From assembly GCA_021107945.1 (NCBI GenBank), contig JAIORV010000082.1, positions 1 to 43,144 of the forward strand: a DNA stretch of 43,144 nucleotides, read 5' to 3'. Each line of letters opens with the position of its first letter. Position 1 is the first letter of the stretch. The stretch comes from Vulcanimicrobiota bacterium (GTDB lineage Bacteria; Vulcanimicrobiota; JAJTBE01). The notes under the pieces were generated by a model, which was not told the DNA's origin, made no database searches, and saw only the letters and a program-made list of their open reading frames with translations. Shown here piece by piece: positions 40,869 to 43,144 of the stretch. Both the position numbers and the translations under genes were made by a program.

Positions 40869-42203
40869 ATGAGTAAAAAAAGAGTTCTCATTATGGGAGC
40901 CGCCGGCAGGGACTTTCATAATTTCAACGTCTATTTCAGAGACAGGGATGAATACGAGGTTGTAGCGTTCACAGCCACCCAGATTCCTGACATTGAGGGA
41001 AGATTATATCCTCCGGAATTGTCAGGGAAGCTTTATCCTGAGGGAATTCCCATTTACCCGGAAAGTGATCTGGTAAAGCTAATCAAGGAAGAAAAAATCG
41101 ATCAGGTAATTTTCGCTTATAGCGATGTGAAGCACGAGTATGTTATGCATAAGGCCTGCATAGTAATTGCAGCGGGCGCTGATTTTCGCTTGATGGGGCC
41201 TCGCTCCACCTTGCTCAAATCCAATGTTCCCATTATATCTGTGTGTGCCGTGAGAACCGGTGTTGGGAAAAGTCAGACCACTCGCAAGGTACTTGAGGTC
41301 CTTGAGGGAGCGGGACTGAAGGCAGTCGCCATCAGACATCCCATGCCGTACGGAGACCTCACCAAACAAGTATGCCAGAGGTTCGAAACCCTCGAAGATC
41401 TAAAGACACAGGAATGCACAATCGAGGAGATCGAGGAGTATGAACCCCATATTGCAATGGGAAGAGTGGTTTATGCTGGAGTGGATTACGGAGTTATATT
41501 AAGAGAAGCTGAAAAAGAAGCTGATGTCATAGTCTGGGACGGAGGAAACAATGACTTCCCATTCTACGAATCGGATATTCACATTGTCCTTGCGGACCCC
41601 TTGAGATTGGGACATGAATCCACATATTTCCCGGGGGAAGCCAACGTGAGAATGGCAGATGTTGTTGTAATAAACAAGGTTGACACGGCCTCTCCCAATG
41701 CGGTTGAATCACTTGAGCAAAATATTCGCAAGCTCAATCCGGATGCGCTTCTTATAAGGGCTGAATCACCCATAACAGTTGACAGGCCCGACGAAGTAAA
41801 AGGCAAGAAAGTATTGGTAATCGAAGACGGCCCCACACTTACACACGGTGAAATGCCATACGGGGCGGGAACGCTTGCCGCAAAACGCCTGGGAGCGAAT
41901 GAACTTATCAATCCCCGTGAATATGCAGTGGGATCAATTAAAGATATTTTCAAGAAATTCCCCCATATAAGAAATCTCTTGCCCGCTATGGGATACTCGG
42001 AAAAACAGATGGATGAATTAAGAAAAACCATCGAACGTACGCCATGTGAACTCGTCGTCATCGGCACTCCTATAGATTTGAGGCAATATATAACTATTCC
42101 CAAACCCGCCGTCAGAGTAACATACGATCTAAAGGAGATTGGAGACGTCGACCTGGAGCAGGTCTTAAAGCCTATTATCGAGAAGACAAAAAAAAATCTA
42201 TAA
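40869..42203 (+). CDS. Cyclic 2,3-diphosphoglycerate synthetase-like GTPase
   Basis: This 444-residue protein resembles the archaeal cyclic 2,3-diphosphoglycerate synthetase family. An N-terminal Rossmann-like domain (VLIMGAAGRDFHNFN) precedes a P-loop domain with VRTGVGKSQTT at about 128-137, DVIVWDGGNNDFPF near 225 as Walker B region, and VVVINKVDTA near 262. A C-terminal unit with GEMPYGAGTLAAKRLGA follows. The archaeal enzyme closes the ring of 2,3-diphosphoglycerate with ATP to make a thermoprotective solute; bacterial relatives are often just called GTPases. Both reactions fit the motifs. AAGAGGG precedes ATG 40869, and a strong intrinsic terminator follows the stop, so it is a single-gene unit. 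Confidence 0.82.
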   Translation: MSKKRVLIMGAAGRDFHNFNVYFRDRDEYEVVAFTATQIPDIEGRLYPPELSGKLYPEGIPIYPESDLVKLIKEEKIDQVIFAYSDVKHEYVMHKACIVIAAGADFRLMGPRSTLLKSNVPIISVCAVRTGVGKSQTTRKVLEVLEGAGLKAVAIRHPMPYGDLTKQVCQRFETLEDLKTQECTIEEIEEYEPHIAMGRVVYAGVDYGVILREAEKEADVIVWDGGNNDFPFYESDIHIVLADPLRLGHESTYFPGEANVRMADVVVINKVDTASPNAVESLEQNIRKLNPDALLIRAESPITVDRPDEVKGKKVLVIEDGPTLTHGEMPYGAGTLAAKRLGANELINPREYAVGSIKDIFKKFPHIRNLLPAMGYSEKQMDELRKTIERTPCELVVIGTPIDLRQYITIPKPAVRVTYDLKEIGDVDLEQVLKPIIEKTKKNL

Positions 42204-42225
42204 GTTGATTTCGATAGAATAATAC

Positions 42226-42257
42226 AAGTGGCGGGTTTACATACCCGCCACTTTTTT
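42226..42257 (+). terminator. Intrinsic terminator of the cDPG-synthetase-like gene
   Basis: AAGTGGCGGGT (42226-42236) pairs perfectly with ACCCGCCACTT (42243-42253) across a six-base loop and runs directly into TTTTTT. It lies 23 bases after the stop at 42203. It could also slow the minus-strand gene that ends at 42278. Confidence 0.9.
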
Positions 42258-42277
42258 ATTACTCTGAATATATTTAG

Positions 42278-42760
42278 TTATTTACCATTCACGCCATTCA
42301 CAGAGTTACCGTTTCTTCTGAGCATTTTTAGTCCTGGAATCTGCCTGGTTTTAAAAACCGATATCGAAATCAGATCCAATATTACTATAAGTGCTATTGC
42401 CATCAAAACTGCAGTGGGAATTTTTTCCATAAGTTTCAGGTAAAAGACATTTCCTTTGGGAACAATGAACTTTGCCATTGCAATCACAAACCATACAACA
42501 ACAGCAGTTAAAAACAAAGGTCTGCATTCACTCAAATCACATAGCAGTCGATCGAGTTTGTCCTCTTTTTGGGTTTTGTTAAACAGCTTCGAAATCCACA
42601 GGGTAGCCTCGGAAAGTATTCTTGTAACAACAACAATCAGCAGGAGAATAGCGGTCGCATTCAAAGCAAGCTCCGGAAGACTGAAAAACACGCACAATCC
42701 AAGAATGCCGGTCAATATTATCATGGATGTGCAAATGATGAAGTGCGTTTTTTTGAGCAT
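42278..42760 (-). CDS. Small membrane protein of unknown function
   Basis: This 160-residue protein has four predicted membrane helices at about 6-28, 32-52, 80-97 and 112-133. A basic cytoplasmic loop (KLFNKTQKEDKLDRL) lies between helices 2 and 3, and a polar Asn/Gly tail ends it. No catalytic motif is visible and I do not recognise a family. The start at ATG 42760 has GAGGAG nine bases upstream. It converges on the cyclic-DPG-synthetase-like gene across the terminator. Small size and lack of acidic residues in the helices argue against a transporter. Confidence 0.65.
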   Translation of the reverse strand: MLKKTHFIICTSMIILTGILGLCVFFSLPELALNATAILLLIVVVTRILSEATLWISKLFNKTQKEDKLDRLLCDLSECRPLFLTAVVVWFVIAMAKFIVPKGNVFYLKLMEKIPTAVLMAIALIVILDLISISVFKTRQIPGLKMLRRNGNSVNGVNGK

Positions 42761-43144
42761 GACGATCTTCTCCTCTCTGCCGTGAAGATGGATGTTGCAT
42801 ATACAGTCGGGCAGTTGAAGTGAAGTGTTTTCGAGTCAAATTTTCACAGTTAAATCTTTATATAAAACAGTCGGTAGCTTTCCCCTTATCTATTATACCA
42901 GATATTGCAGGAGTCCGTCAAACAAACGGGCTCCGGGAACCCTCACACAATCCGGTTAGAAGTTTAAGAAATATTTGCCAACATCCATGCCAATATGTAT
43001 AATATGAAGTACTCACATTTCGCACATGCGAATTTGTTAAGAAGCAATAGAATTTATTTCAAGTGTTTTAGAGTAATAACAGGAGTTTAAAGGTGTTTAA
43101 GACAACACCACAATTTATTGTGGTGAATTGAGTGTAAACCCCAC
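42761..43144. other. Gene-less right end of window
   Basis: No gene is seen in this AT-rich stretch. CACCACAA (43106-43113) is perfectly inverted at 43118-43125 with a TTTA loop, a small hairpin of unknown role. The promoter of the small membrane protein presumably lies near 42780-42860. Confidence 0.55.

Overview
This is a bacterial chromosomal window of moderate to low G+C. It has strong AGGAGG-type ribosome binding sites, frequent TTG and GTG starts, sigma70-type promoters and a tRNA cluster. I cannot assign a phylum. A YacL-like membrane PIN-TRAM gene just upstream of ispD recalls Firmicutes gene order. The three EutN/CcmL genes, many TPR proteins, a cyclic-diphosphoglycerate-synthetase-like GTPase and very many short intergenic repeats would suit an uncultivated lineage. 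Nothing marks it as phage or plasmid.

Layout. 0.5-4.7 kb: a methyltransferase, then a minus-strand operon running uridine phosphorylase > GNAT-like protein > thiolase-like protein > DUF35 zinc-ribbon/OB protein, the last three joined by ATGA stop/start overlaps. 5.3-6.1 kb: a tRNA Val-Asp-Phe operon with a consensus promoter, whose distal end carries two extra 3' fragments of tRNA-Phe in an exact 141-bp tandem array. 6.1-9.0 kb: a zinc-ribbon protein with four internal helical repeats and a glycine-zipper, methionine-rich protein. 9.3-11.4 kb: a TPR/HD-GYP fusion. 11.4-14.0 kb: an AT-rich, defence-like patch holding a hicAB toxin-antitoxin cassette between 24-bp direct repeats, a protein resembling AbiJ/HEPN proteins, and a Cys-rich zinc protein. 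14.1-17.3 kb: a 73-residue orphan protein behind a textbook class II CRP-type promoter, an S24/S26-like protein lacking its catalytic residues, ispD and a PIN-TRAM protein. 17.5-21.2 kb: two exported TPR proteins.

21.8-23.7 kb holds the most unusual cluster: an orphan ABC ATPase followed by three different EutN/CcmL microcompartment vertex proteins, with no shell hexamer, enzyme or permease nearby. Then come a histidine phosphatase, a soluble Ser/Thr kinase, an ECF sigma factor/anti-sigma/TPR operon (26-29 kb) and an M29 aminopeptidase. A four-gene ATP-grasp > pdxT > yjbQ > SAM-hydrolase operon follows (30.6-33.5 kb), then two tandem serine beta-lactamase-like paralogues (33.8-37.8 kb), an AlbA_2 regulator, two uncharacterised proteins, the cyclic-DPG-synthetase-like GTPase with a clear terminator, and a small membrane protein.

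Intergenic DNA is crowded with short repeats (CACAGAG/ACGAAGG type, and palindromes beginning TAACTATTCA). They appear to be mobile or recombinogenic non-coding elements that have shaped gene ends, leaders and the tRNA array.
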